The translations under genes and the position numbers were made by a program. This document shows, piece by piece, positions 1-8,085 of a DNA stretch of 56,886 nt (position 1 is its first letter; each line of letters begins with the position of its first letter). The notes under the pieces were generated by a model that was not told the origin of the DNA, made no database searches, and was given only the letters and a program-made list of their open reading frames with translations. The stretch spans positions 1 through 56,886 of the forward strand of contig CAILRB010000024.1 in the NCBI GenBank assembly GCA_903836465.1, given 5' to 3'. This DNA is from an uncultured Chlorobiaceae bacterium. Its GTDB lineage: Bacteria; Bacteroidota; Chlorobiia; Chlorobiales; Chlorobiaceae.

Positions 1-1
1 G

Positions 2-157
2 ATGCACAATTCAGTAATTTCCTTTTGGAAAATCCCGGTAAGCTCAAAAACACCATCGCAGGGTCATCGACCAGCAGGGGTTGATCTTGAAGGGGTTGTC
101 AAATTTTCAAAAAACAGGGGTTTTCTGTCAGGCACTAAGTATGGCCTACCAGAATGA
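2..157 (+). other. Left-edge open frame upstream of the toxin gene (uncertain)
   Basis: A 51-codon frame opens at the first bases of the window and stops at 155-157, overlapping the ATG of the following ParE-like gene by 4 bases (ATGA). That position is where an antitoxin is expected. However, the peptide is short, has no ribbon-helix-helix or Phd-like pattern that I recognise, and may be the tail of a gene that begins outside the window. Two near-identical caggggtt words (around 73 and 114) also lie here. I do not assign a function. Confidence 0.2.
125..137 (+). repeat. 13-bp inverted repeat, left arm of the ParE-methyltransferase cassette
   Basis: The 13 bases ctgtcaggcacta occur here. Their exact reverse complement occurs at 1497-1509, where it begins with the TAG stop codon of the methyltransferase. 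The two arms enclose the ParE-like toxin gene and the methyltransferase gene. They could be the ends of a small mobile cassette or paired regulatory sites. Read directly from sequence; function is inferred. Confidence 0.7.
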
Positions 158-432
158 AAGTCTACTGGACAGTTACAGCCGAGGGACATTTGGATGCTAT
201 CCACGACCATATTGCGCTGGATTCGCCGGTATATGCTATGGTTGATCACCTGACCCAAAAATCCCGACAGATCGCTGATTTCCCATTGTCGGGCCAAAGG
301 GTTCCTGAATATGAGAATGATCAGATTCGTGAAGTCATAGAAGGCCCTTACCGCATTATTTATCATATTAAATCAGAACAGATTGACGTTGTTGCTGTGA
401 TCCACGGCGCAATGAATCTCCTTCACTCATGA
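154..432 (+). CDS. Type II toxin-antitoxin toxin, RelE/ParE superfamily
   Basis: This 92-residue protein has the ParE pattern: an N-terminal W-T-x-T-A-x-x-H-L-x-x-I helix start, a central stretch reading P-L-S-G-x-x-V-P-E-Y, and the C-terminal core I-R-E-V-I-E-G-P-Y-R-I-I-Y followed by a V-I-H-G strand. ParE toxins poison DNA gyrase; RelE relatives cut mRNA on the ribosome; the fold alone does not decide which applies. Length is normal for the family. No convincing antitoxin is visible upstream, though only 153 bases are available. The stop overlaps the start of the methyltransferase gene (ATGA), so the two are translationally coupled, which is an unusual partner for a ParE. Confidence 0.85.
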   Translation: MKVYWTVTAEGHLDAIHDHIALDSPVYAMVDHLTQKSRQIADFPLSGQRVPEYENDQIREVIEGPYRIIYHIKSEQIDVVAVIHGAMNLLHS

Positions 433-1499
433 GAAAAAACACCCGCTCAATGCAGAGCACACCTCTTTACCATACAACCAAAGGAGAAGCGTATGTCGGT
501 AATTCTCTTGAACTTCTCGCTGAGTTGCCAGACAATTGCATTGATTTGGTTATGACATCGCCACCTTTTGCACTTCGGCGCCAAAAGAGTTACGGCAATG
601 TTGAGGAAACAGAGTACGTCCAGTGGATTAAGCCATTCGGCCAGGAGGTTTTCCGGGTTCTCAAGGAGAGCGGAAGTTTTGTTCTTGATTTGGGCGGCGC
701 ATATCGTTCCGGTGTTCCGTCACGTTCCCTGTACAACTTCCGGGTACTCCTGGCCTTCTGCGATGAGATCGGATTTCAACTGGCGGAGGACTTTTATTGG
801 TTCAATCCGGCAAAGTTGCCTTCACCCATTGAATGGGTCAACAAACGAAAGCTTCGTGCAAAAGATTCCGTCAACACGGTATGGTGGTTTAGTAAAACCG
901 ACTTTCCGAAAGCCGATGTCAGGAAGGTACTGACTCCCTATTCCGATCGTATGAAAAAATTGATTGATGACCCGGAGAGTTTCTATACACCCAAAAAACG
1001 CCCATCAGGCCATGACATCAGTGACGCGTTTGGCAAGGATAACGGTGGCGCAATTCCTTCCAACCTTCTCTCTATACCGAATACCGATAGCAACTCAAGC
1101 TATCTGCGGATATGCAAGGAGCTCGGCATTGAACGCCATCCGGCAAGATTCCCTTCAGAACTCCCTGCGTTTTTTATCAAGATGCTGACCGACGAGGACG
1201 ATGTTGTGCTCGACATTTTTGGAGGTTCAAACACCACCGGATTCACCGCAGAAGCCCTCAGGCGAAAGTGGATAACCTTTGAGATCAATCATGATTATCT
1301 CTCTTCATCCGCCTTCAGGTTCCTTGATGGACAAAGCTCTGCAACCATGAAAAACGTTTTAGATGAATTGAAGAAGAGTGATGCAAATTACTTTATGAAC
1401 AAGACCACTTGCGCACTCAATCCGAGTAACAAAGCAAAGTCGAAAGCTGAATCAAAGGCTCAAGGAGAATTATTCGTTTTCGGGGCTGCCGCTCTATAG
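429..1499 (+). CDS. PvuII-type N4-cytosine DNA methyltransferase (beta class)
   Basis: A 356-residue S-adenosylmethionine-dependent DNA methyltransferase. Catalytic motif IV is S-P-P-F at residues 44-47, as in N4-cytosine enzymes. The SAM-binding motif D-I-F-G-G-S-N-T-T-G comes later, at about 262-271, so the motif order is beta class. From memory it tracks M.PvuII along most of its length (for example the F-Y-W-F-N-P, W-V-N-K-R-K, P-Y-S-D-R-M-K-K-L and R-P-S-G-H-D-I blocks), suggesting CAGCTG-like specificity; this needs an alignment. The tail after about residue 310 is Ala/Lys-rich and unlike the rest. No PvuII-type endonuclease gene follows: the next gene is vapC on the other strand. It is therefore an orphan methyltransferase, coupled to a toxin gene and bounded by an inverted repeat. 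Confidence 0.9.
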   Translation: MRKNTRSMQSTPLYHTTKGEAYVGNSLELLAELPDNCIDLVMTSPPFALRRQKSYGNVEETEYVQWIKPFGQEVFRVLKESGSFVLDLGGAYRSGVPSRSLYNFRVLLAFCDEIGFQLAEDFYWFNPAKLPSPIEWVNKRKLRAKDSVNTVWWFSKTDFPKADVRKVLTPYSDRMKKLIDDPESFYTPKKRPSGHDISDAFGKDNGGAIPSNLLSIPNTDSNSSYLRICKELGIERHPARFPSELPAFFIKMLTDEDDVVLDIFGGSNTTGFTAEALRRKWITFEINHDYLSSSAFRFLDGQSSATMKNVLDELKKSDANYFMNKTTCALNPSNKAKSKAESKAQGELFVFGAAAL

Positions 1500-1509
1500 T
1501 GCCTGACAG
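1497..1509 (-). repeat. 13-bp inverted repeat, right arm
   Basis: Exact reverse complement of 125-137, starting within the methyltransferase stop codon. It closes the toxin-methyltransferase cassette. Confidence 0.7.
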
Positions 1510-1556
1510 GAATATTCTGCAACTCCCATATTTAGAACAGATAAAGCCTCTTCGAG

Positions 1557-1985
1557 CTATATTGGTCGATAATCAGCCAACAATTTGATATTGCCAATAT
1601 CTTTCGCTTTCCGAAAATACTGTTCATCAGCCATTATCAGCAACGCGCCCAAATGTAAAGCAACGGCATGATAAAGAGTGTCGAAAAGATGGTGGTTAAG
1701 GCGGATCGACAGAGAACATGCAATATTCCATAATGGCTGGATTTTAGTCACAGAAACCATGCCTAATTCCTGCAAATCTGCAATGTCATCGGTAATGGTG
1801 TCCGGCTTCAGGCGAACACCGAGTGCTGCGATTTCGGCTAACCAATGGCAAGGCTGCAGGACAGCTATTGTGCCTGCCCGTAAAGCATAGAGCAGCGCCA
1901 AAGCTTCCGCAACGTTTTGTTCGTCGGGATTTTCGGGAATCAGCCATTTGATAATCACACTCGAGTCCAATACAAACTGGTTCAT
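1557..1985 (-). CDS. vapC: VapC-type PIN-domain toxin (ribonuclease)
   Basis: A 142-residue PIN-domain protein. The acidic metal-binding residues fall where expected: Asp7 in the opening F-V-L-D-S-S-V strand, Glu51, Asp102 in L-F-D-T-L-Y-H-A-V-A, and Asp120 in I-M-A-D-E-Q-Y-F. PIN toxins of VapBC systems cut RNA, often tRNA or rRNA, with Mg2+ or Mn2+. The gene starts inside the end of the antitoxin gene (4-base ATGA overlap), the usual VapBC layout. The system appears intact and is transcribed toward the methyltransferase gene, so the two cassettes converge. Confidence 0.88.
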   Translation of the reverse strand: MNQFVLDSSVIIKWLIPENPDEQNVAEALALLYALRAGTIAVLQPCHWLAEIAALGVRLKPDTITDDIADLQELGMVSVTKIQPLWNIACSLSIRLNHHLFDTLYHAVALHLGALLIMADEQYFRKAKDIGNIKLLADYRPI

Positions 1986-2212
1986 GGCCGTCCCGCTAAG
2001 CGAGCTGCCTGAATTTCCTCTGCACTGACCGGTTTTGTTGTAGCCCGCCGAGCTAAAAGCCTGTCGACGGCCTTGGCACGGCGATGCACGGTTTCCTGTT
2101 CAAGGGCTTCTTGCAAGAGTCGAGCAAGCATTTCTTCGATTGTTTGGCCGACAAAGATACTCTCACAACGTTTTTTCAAATCGTCGGGTATGTCGATTGT
2201 CAGGATTGCCAT
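1982..2212 (-). CDS. vapB: VapB/FitA-like antitoxin
   Basis: A 76-residue protein beginning with a short beta strand (A-I-L-T-I-D-I-P) followed by two helices, the ribbon-helix-helix DNA-binding arrangement of FitA/VapB antitoxins. An Arg/Lys-rich middle and a small flexible C-terminus would wrap the toxin. The start is supported by an AGGGAG element about 10 bases upstream on the minus strand. It precedes vapC with a 4-base overlap and would repress its own promoter in the 2213-2480 gap. No frameshift or truncation is visible. Confidence 0.8.
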   Translation of the reverse strand: MAILTIDIPDDLKKRCESIFVGQTIEEMLARLLQEALEQETVHRRAKAVDRLLARRATTKPVSAEEIQAARLAGRP

Positions 2213-2483
2213 TTCAGGCTGACTCCCTAATGAGTTGTTAGTGACAAAAGTCTTATAGCACTATTTCCTTTATGCCTTTTCTTACCTCCCGAAAAGTACA
2301 AAATTATTCTTGCACTCAAGCTCAAATTCCATCAAAGTCGTTTTCATGAATCGCTCACCATTTATCGGCTACTGCGGTTTGGCAAAACCGACTTTTTGAA
2401 AGCCAACGCCAGGCAGTTTCACACTATTTGAAATTTGCGTATTATTCATCAGGATCACCAAGCCATGAATCCCGGATAATACC

Positions 2484-2702
2484 ATGAAAATTGTGACACT
2501 GAAAATTGATGAGAGCGTTGACGAACAATTCAGCTTGTTCCTTGCGCACTTCTCATCGAGCGAGATACAGATACTCGAGCAATCTGAGTATATGATCGAC
2601 GATGCATATCTCAGAAGTATCAACGGCATGGTTCAAAGCCTTCATGATGCTAAAAGAGAGCCTCTGGAAAAAGGGGTGACACTCGATAGACTGGAGTGGT
2701 GA
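2484..2702 (+). CDS. Small antitoxin-like protein paired with a DUF2442 gene
   Basis: A 72-residue acidic protein. It opens with a regular strand (M-K-I-V-T-L-K-I-D-E), continues with a helix ending S-S-S-E-I-Q-I-L-E-Q, then an acidic Y-M-I-D-D-A-Y-L segment, and ends G-V-T-L-D-R-L-E-W. This pattern is familiar from small conserved proteins of cyanobacteria and Chlorobi sitting in toxin-antitoxin-like pairs, but I cannot name the family. An ATG overlaps its stop (tgATG at 2702) and opens a 26-codon frame, possibly the stump of a lost second gene. The DUF2442 gene begins 39 bases downstream. Confidence 0.6.
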   Translation: MKIVTLKIDESVDEQFSLFLAHFSSSEIQILEQSEYMIDDAYLRSINGMVQSLHDAKREPLEKGVTLDRLEW

Positions 2703-2741
2703 TGTACATCGAAGCCCTTTACCCGATAACGAAGCAGCACC

Positions 2742-3011
2742 ATGACAGACACAACGCATGGCATCAGCACTTTCCGCGTTGATGTGACAAATATTTCTCA
2801 TTATGGCTTTTGGATTCTCGTCGGGGATGAAGAGCTGTTTTTGCCCTACACTGAGTTTCCCTGGTTCAAAGAGGCTCCCGTTGGCAAAATCTGCAAGGTA
2901 GAACTTCATCACCCGGAGCATTTGTATTGGCCATCATTGGATATTGACCTTTCCATTGAGTCAATTCGTAACCCTGATGCTTTTCCGCTTGTCAACCAAG
3001 TAAATCCTTGA
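2742..3011 (+). CDS. DUF2442 domain protein
   Basis: An 89-residue protein with the DUF2442 signature: I-S-H-Y-G-F-W-I-L-V, then E-L-F-L-P-Y-T-E-F-P-W-F, then a core ending H-L-Y-W-P-S-L-D-I-D-L and a final helix with S-I-R-N-P-D-A-F-P-L. DUF2442 proteins are short, of unknown biochemical role, and commonly adjoin small toxin/antitoxin-like genes, as here. The preceding 72-residue gene is on the same strand and close enough for one transcript. It looks full length. Expressed proteins of this kind may bind DNA or act as antitoxins, but that is not established. Confidence 0.75.
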   Translation: MTDTTHGISTFRVDVTNISHYGFWILVGDEELFLPYTEFPWFKEAPVGKICKVELHHPEHLYWPSLDIDLSIESIRNPDAFPLVNQVNP

Positions 3012-3012
3012 A

Positions 3013-3449
3013 CTATAGTGCATCTATCTCGTTACAAACAATGATAATATGGTCGAGCCCATAAAGCAGGGCTGACTCATCAATGCTCATCCATTGAAAT
3101 AATTGAAGAAGAAGTGAATAATGCTGGCGAGCGTACGTTGTATCCTTAATGGAATTCCCTGGTAAAACAAATCGGCTCATGATGGGCAATACGGTTACGC
3201 AAATCGTTGATGAGCCCTAAGTGGTTAAAAACAAATGTATGGTTATACTGAATGGCTGGCGAACTGTTTGGTTTGGCGGGGAATATTTTTAAAAGCGTTT
3301 GCCCACCAGAATAAAACTGCGGTTGAGCGAAAAGATAACGCCAAAAACCAAAGTCCATTTCTGCCAGAAGCTTTGCATGTGTGTAATACGGAGATAATTG
3401 TCCTGCTATCCTGTTTATTATTGTTTTGGTGTGTCGACAGTTGGTGTTG
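3013..3449 (-). pseudogene. Abi-family (abortive infection-like) gene remnant
   Basis: On the minus strand one frame reads I-N-R-I-A-G-Q-L-S-P-Y-Y, then L-L-A-E-M-D-F-G-F-W-R-Y-L-F-A, then L-R-N-R-I-A-H-H-E-P-I-C-F. These are hallmarks of Abi-like (Abi_D/F, Abi_2) proteins, including the conserved RNRxxHHE core. That frame stops at about 3146, but the next frame continues with a plausible tail (I-K-D-T-T-Y-A-R-Q-H-Y ... to a stop at 3013-3015), so a one-base shift lies near 3150. At the other end a TGA at 3450-3452 closes the frame and the expected N-terminal third is missing. The gene is therefore 5'-truncated and frameshifted. Function can only be stated for the intact family (phage exclusion). 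Confidence 0.7.
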
Positions 3450-3684
3450 TCAAACTTCTCGACTCCGCTGATTTGATTGAACCCCTTCCTTTTTCCTCCT
3501 GGCTCGAAGTTATACTTTGACTTGTTGAAAATCCCCTAACCCCGAAAGCTCAACAGTGTTTTCAACAAGGCTGGGAACTCATTGCGCCCGGAAACCATTT
3601 CCATACCAGCCACGCCAATTGCATCAAATGCTTTTATTATGTACACTACTACGGTCTTTCCAGAACAACGAACAAGCATAATCC
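3450..3684. other. Gap between the Abi remnant and cydD
   Basis: About 235 bases with no gene I can support. A 55-codon frame without a start codon (3521-3688, plus strand) ends across the cydD ATG; its peptide contains a C-x-x-C but matches nothing I recognise. The cydD promoter must lie here. I see no clear sigma-70 boxes. Confidence 0.4.
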
Positions 3685-5424
3685 ATGAATATTGACCGGC
3701 GCCTTTTTCAGTTGCTTAAAGAAGAACGAACGCCGTTTATCGTTTCGATTTTATCGGGAATTCTTGCTGCGACAATGCTGGTTGCACAGGCTTACTACCT
3801 CAGTCAGGTAATCGACAGCGCCTTTATAAAAAAAAGCGGCATGGAGAAACTCTTCCTGCCACTCTGTCTCTTTGCGCTTTTCAGCACCCTGCGCATGGCC
3901 TTCAACTGGTTCTCGCATACTGAAGCGAACCGTGGCACGCTGATCATTCGCAAGAAAGTGTTCACCCGGCTCACCAGCACGGTCGGCGCACTCGGGCCGA
4001 TCTATGCCAAATCGGTACAGAGCGGACGGCTCAGCACCACTCTCCTGAAGGGAGTTGAAGCGCTCGACGCCTATTACAGCCAGTATATTCCCCAGATCTT
4101 TTTTGCCCTCTTCACACCGCTTCTTATTGCTGGCACCATCATGCCCGGCGACCCGATCTCCGGCGGCATCCTGCTTGGTACTGCGCCTTTTATTCCCCTC
4201 TTCATGATCCTGATCGGGAAATCGGCCAGTGCCATGACTGAAAAGCAGTGGAAAACCATGAGCCGGATGAGCGGCTTCTTCCTCGATGTGCTGCAAGGAC
4301 TGCCGACCCTGAAACTCTTTGCGCAGAGCAAACGGCAGCACTTCGCAATTGAGAAGTCGGGCGAAAGCTTCCGCCACGCCACCATGCGCGTCCTGAAAGT
4401 AGCCTTTCTTTCTTCACTGACCCTTGAACTGGTGGGCACCATCGGCATGGCCATTATTGCCGTCAGCATCGGTCTCCGACTTATGAGCGGAAAACTCACC
4501 TTTCAGCACGCTCTTTTTGTGCTGATACTGACCCCGGATTTCTACCTCCCCCTGCGTCAGCTTGGCACAAAATTTCATGCTGGAATGGAGGGGGTCAGCG
4601 CTTCAAAAGAGATCTTTGCTATCCTCGATCAAAGCACCCCTGTTTCTCTACAAAAACCTGCCTTTGCCGTGCAGCAGATCGCCGGCAAGATGCCCATTCT
4701 TTTCAGTAATGTGAGCTACACCTATCCAGGAGGCTCGCAACCAGCACTTGAGGGCATTAACGTTACCATTCCTGCGGGTAAAACGACCGCCATCATCGGC
4801 CCGAGCGGTGCGGGAAAGAGTACCCTGATCAACCTGATCCTCCGCTTTCTGGTGCCCGGCGAAGGAAGCATCACCGTCGACGACGATCCGATTCATGACA
4901 TACCGCTTGAGGATTGGCACAAACAGATTTCCTGGGTTCCGCAGCACCCCTATCTTTTCAACACCACCTTACGGGAGAATATCCGCCTCGCAAAACCAGA
5001 GGCTTCAGCAGAGGAGATGGAGATCGCACTGAACAGGACCGGCCTCACCAGCTTTATCAAGACGCTGCCCGCCGGACTTGAGACCATGATCGGCGAAGAG
5101 GGAGCGCGACTGAGCGGCGGAGAGGCGCAACGGGTAGCGCTTGCTCGCGCGTTTCTGAAAAATGCTCCGCTCCTGGTGCTCGACGAGCCAACCTCGCATA
5201 CTGATCCTGAACTGGAAGCCGCTCTGCGCGGATCAATCCAGGAGCTGATGAGAGGAAGAACCACGGTCATCATTGCCCATCGACTTGAGACCATACGCTC
5301 ATCTGAACAGATCATCGTCGTCAGCGGGGGAAAAGTCACCCAATGTGGCACCCACGAGGAGCTGATTGCCAATGGTGGCTTTTACCACGACAGCCTGCTT
5401 CTGCAACAGGAGAGTCCATCATGA
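3685..5424 (+). CDS. cydD: Thiol reductant ABC exporter subunit CydD
   Basis: A 579-residue half-transporter: six-helix membrane domain (residues 1 to about 320) followed by an ATPase domain. Walker A G-P-S-G-A-G-K-S is at about 372-379, the signature L-S-G-G-E-A-Q-R at about 476, Walker B L-L-V-L-D-E-P-T at about 496, and the switch histidine at about 532 in I-I-A-H-R-L-E. With CydC it forms an inner-membrane heterodimer needed for cytochrome bd assembly, exporting glutathione/cysteine and linked to haem. Its stop overlaps the cydC start (ATGA), indicating coupled translation. In many bacteria cydAB adjoin cydDC; here they do not, so the oxidase genes must lie elsewhere or be absent. Confidence 0.9.
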   Translation: MNIDRRLFQLLKEERTPFIVSILSGILAATMLVAQAYYLSQVIDSAFIKKSGMEKLFLPLCLFALFSTLRMAFNWFSHTEANRGTLIIRKKVFTRLTSTVGALGPIYAKSVQSGRLSTTLLKGVEALDAYYSQYIPQIFFALFTPLLIAGTIMPGDPISGGILLGTAPFIPLFMILIGKSASAMTEKQWKTMSRMSGFFLDVLQGLPTLKLFAQSKRQHFAIEKSGESFRHATMRVLKVAFLSSLTLELVGTIGMAIIAVSIGLRLMSGKLTFQHALFVLILTPDFYLPLRQLGTKFHAGMEGVSASKEIFAILDQSTPVSLQKPAFAVQQIAGKMPILFSNVSYTYPGGSQPALEGINVTIPAGKTTAIIGPSGAGKSTLINLILRFLVPGEGSITVDDDPIHDIPLEDWHKQISWVPQHPYLFNTTLRENIRLAKPEASAEEMEIALNRTGLTSFIKTLPAGLETMIGEEGARLSGGEAQRVALARAFLKNAPLLVLDEPTSHTDPELEAALRGSIQELMRGRTTVIIAHRLETIRSSEQIIVVSGGKVTQCGTHEELIANGGFYHDSLLLQQESPS

Positions 5425-7142
5425 AAACCTTTATTCGCCTCATTGCACTGGTCAAACCATACTTCTGGTGGATGGCCCTTGCCGCACTCATCGGCTTTGC
5501 CACCACTGGCAGCGGCATCGGGCTGCTGATGACCTCCGCCTACATCATTGCCAAGGCGGCCCTGCAGCCTCCGACAGGAAGCCTGCAATTCGGTATTATA
5601 GGAGTACAGCTCTTCAGCCTTGGTCGAGGAGTCTTCCGATACGCCGAACGGCTCATCTCCCACAACATCACCTTCAGGATTCTTGCGAAATTGCGCCTCT
5701 GGTTTTACGATGCCATTGAGCCCCTTGCACCGGCTCGACTCATGCACTTCAAAAGTGGTGACCTGCTGCAACGGGTTGTGGACGATATCCAGAGCCTCGA
5801 AAACATCTACACCAGGGTGCTTGGGCCACAGCTCACTGCACTGCTTGTGGCTGCTATGATGTGGTTTCTTCTCGGCGTCTACTCCCCGCAGGCGGCGATG
5901 CTCATCCTCTTTTCCCATAGCCTTGCTGGCATCGGCGTACCACTCCTCACCAAAAAGTTAAGTCGAGGTGTCTCGGTCGGTATTATGAAACACAAAGCAG
6001 AGCAGCAGGTGCTTGCGCTGGACCTCTTTCAGGGCATCGGGGAGCTGCAACTCTATGGAAAGCTAACGGCACACCTCACCGCCATGCAGAACGCTGAAGC
6101 TGGCAAGCTACAACTCGAGAGAAAAAACGCCATCATCGAAGGGTTGCACGAATCGCTCACCGGGCTCCTCATGAACGGCGCACTCATCGCTATTCTCTGG
6201 GCGCTTATTCCCTCTCTTGCCACCGGCGCGGTTAACGGGATTTCACTCACTGTCATCACCCTTGCCGTTATGGCCTCCTTCGAGCCTTTTCTCCCCCTGC
6301 CATCAACCCTCAAGCACCTCGAAGCCGACCAGCACGCAGGAGAGCGCCTCTTTGAAATCCTCGAAGCCAAGCCGGAAACTGTCGCCCCGGCCACTCCGCT
6401 ACCCTTTCCGGCAGAACATACCATCAAGGCAGAATCGCTCAGCTTCACCTACCCCGGCAGTGCCACAAAAGCACTCGACCAGCTTACTTTTACCGTTCTT
6501 CCGGGAGAGCACATTGCCATCGTCGGGCCGAGCGGAGCAGGGAAATCGACAATCACCTCGCTCTTCATGCGCTTCTGGAACAGCAGCGAAGGGAGTATCA
6601 CCATCGGAGGCCAGAACATCACCCTCTTTGACCCCGAAGAGCTGCGGCGCAACATTGCCCTCGTCTCACAAAAAACCTACCTCTTCGCCGAAACTATCCG
6701 TGAAAACCTTACCCTTGCTGCACCTGAGGCCACTGACGACGATCTTAAAAAAGCCCTCACCGCCGCCGGTCTTGGCTACTTCATCACAAAACTTGACAAA
6801 TGGTGCGGCCAGCACGGCATGAAACTCAGCGGAGGAGAAAGACAGCGCATCGCCATCGCCAGAATTCTGCTGCAGAAGGCTCCAATCATGATTCTCGACG
6901 AAGCAACCGCCAATCTCGACGGCGTTACGGAGAGAGAGGTGACAGAGACCTTGAACGCCATCAGTGCCGGAAAGACGCTGATAACGATTACCCACCGACT
7001 AAAGGCGATGGAGCAGTATGACCGTATTCTTGTGCTTGAGAAGGGAAAGATTGTGGCGAAGGGTGTGCACGGAGAATTAATGAGCAAGGATGGGCTTTAT
7101 CGCAGAATGTGGGAGTTGCAGCATGTCGTGGAGGTTAGATAA
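5421..7142 (+). CDS. cydC: Thiol reductant ABC exporter subunit CydC
   Basis: A 573-residue partner of CydD. I chose the ATG at 5421 because it overlaps the cydD stop and gives a normal N-terminus (M-K-T-F-I-R-L-I-A-L-V-K-P-Y); the open frame runs further upstream inside cydD only by chance. Membrane domain to about residue 320, then ATPase domain with Walker A G-P-S-G-A-G-K-S at about 369, signature L-S-G-G-E-R-Q-R at about 469, Walker B I-M-I-L-D-E-A-T and switch I-T-H-R-L. Both half-transporters have complete catalytic motifs. The operon ends here; about 140 bases separate it from a converging gene. Confidence 0.9.
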   Translation: MKTFIRLIALVKPYFWWMALAALIGFATTGSGIGLLMTSAYIIAKAALQPPTGSLQFGIIGVQLFSLGRGVFRYAERLISHNITFRILAKLRLWFYDAIEPLAPARLMHFKSGDLLQRVVDDIQSLENIYTRVLGPQLTALLVAAMMWFLLGVYSPQAAMLILFSHSLAGIGVPLLTKKLSRGVSVGIMKHKAEQQVLALDLFQGIGELQLYGKLTAHLTAMQNAEAGKLQLERKNAIIEGLHESLTGLLMNGALIAILWALIPSLATGAVNGISLTVITLAVMASFEPFLPLPSTLKHLEADQHAGERLFEILEAKPETVAPATPLPFPAEHTIKAESLSFTYPGSATKALDQLTFTVLPGEHIAIVGPSGAGKSTITSLFMRFWNSSEGSITIGGQNITLFDPEELRRNIALVSQKTYLFAETIRENLTLAAPEATDDDLKKALTAAGLGYFITKLDKWCGQHGMKLSGGERQRIAIARILLQKAPIMILDEATANLDGVTEREVTETLNAISAGKTLITITHRLKAMEQYDRILVLEKGKIVAKGVHGELMSKDGLYRRMWELQHVVEVR

Positions 7143-7279
7143 AACCAACCTATCAGCAATACGAGTAATTTCGATATCTTACGTTCGGTAAGCTAACTCC
7201 AGATCAAATGTATGCACAGTTACCAAAGAATAACATTTTTTTACAAATATTTCGATCAATGTACCGCCGAATAATGCGG

Positions 7280-7855
7280 TTAGCGGGATTGTAATTTTTT
7301 CCCAACAGAAAATGCCTTAGCCAGCAGTGGCCCGATGCCGTAGTAACCTCTTTGAGCGGTGTCGAAAATAAGTGGCTTGATTTTCATGATGTCGAGACGG
7401 CCATCTTCACCGAAGAGATCGGTATCAGCCTTGACATTCATAATTTCACCAATAAACTGCGTATGCAGACCAATCTCAATGACGTGAAGCAGAGTGCACT
7501 CCAATACTACAGGAAATTCGGCCGCATAAGGGGCATCGATCAGTTCACTTTTGACAGGAGTCAGTCCCGTGACGGCAAACTTGTCAACGTCACGCCCTGA
7601 TACAATTCCTATGTAATCTGCCTCCGCTATCTTTTCTTCAGAGGCGATCCCGACTGTGAAGGCTTTCCGTTCAACAATGCAATCATAGGTGTAGGTTGCT
7701 TTGCGCAGCGACACAGCAACACAAGGTGGTTGTGAACAGCAGATCCCACCCCAGGCAACGCTCATAAGATTTGGTTTGCCAGTATGATCATAAGTTCCAA
7801 CCATCAAGACTGGTGTTGGAAATAACAGTGTTTTTGCTCCGACTGATTTTTTCAT
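7280..7855 (-). CDS. Flavin reductase-like, FMN-binding split-barrel protein
   Basis: About 191 residues from the ATG at 7855 (an in-frame ATG at 7885 would add 10; neither has a good Shine-Dalgarno). The start [16 protein letters not shown] is typical of the family. The segment [15 protein letters not shown] and the later A-F-T-V-G-I-A-S are characteristic of flavoredoxin/DIM6-NTAB flavin reductases, which bind FMN and pass electrons from NAD(P)H or other donors to partner oxygenases or acceptors. It is the last same-strand gene of the large minus-strand cluster, after a gap of about 230 bases, so membership in that operon is uncertain. Confidence 0.8.
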   Translation of the reverse strand: MKKSVGAKTLLFPTPVLMVGTYDHTGKPNLMSVAWGGICCSQPPCVAVSLRKATYTYDCIVERKAFTVGIASEEKIAEADYIGIVSGRDVDKFAVTGLTPVKSELIDAPYAAEFPVVLECTLLHVIEIGLHTQFIGEIMNVKADTDLFGEDGRLDIMKIKPLIFDTAQRGYYGIGPLLAKAFSVGKKLQSR

Positions 7856-8085
7856 AATCGTGTCTGCCGTAGAGTTCACACCCATTAATGTAAATATTTA
7901 TTAAGTAGCTCAAGTCAGCAACTATCGACGGGAGGTTTTACAACAAGTTCACTACTCTGATCGTCAACAGATTAAGCAACATCGCCTAATGAGAACATCA
8001 GGACACAAAGAAAGATAAACTCTGAGGGAACTACTGCGGGAAATTGAAACACTCAGCAAAATAATTATATCTGGAAAGTTTTGTT

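Noticed and set aside
3521-3688. 55-codon frame before cydD with a C-x-x-C
   Set aside because: No start codon, no family resemblance and it overlaps the cydD start. Probably chance.
5343-5420. Upstream extension of cydC into cydD
   Set aside because: The coupled ATGA start at 5421 gives the normal CydC N-terminus.
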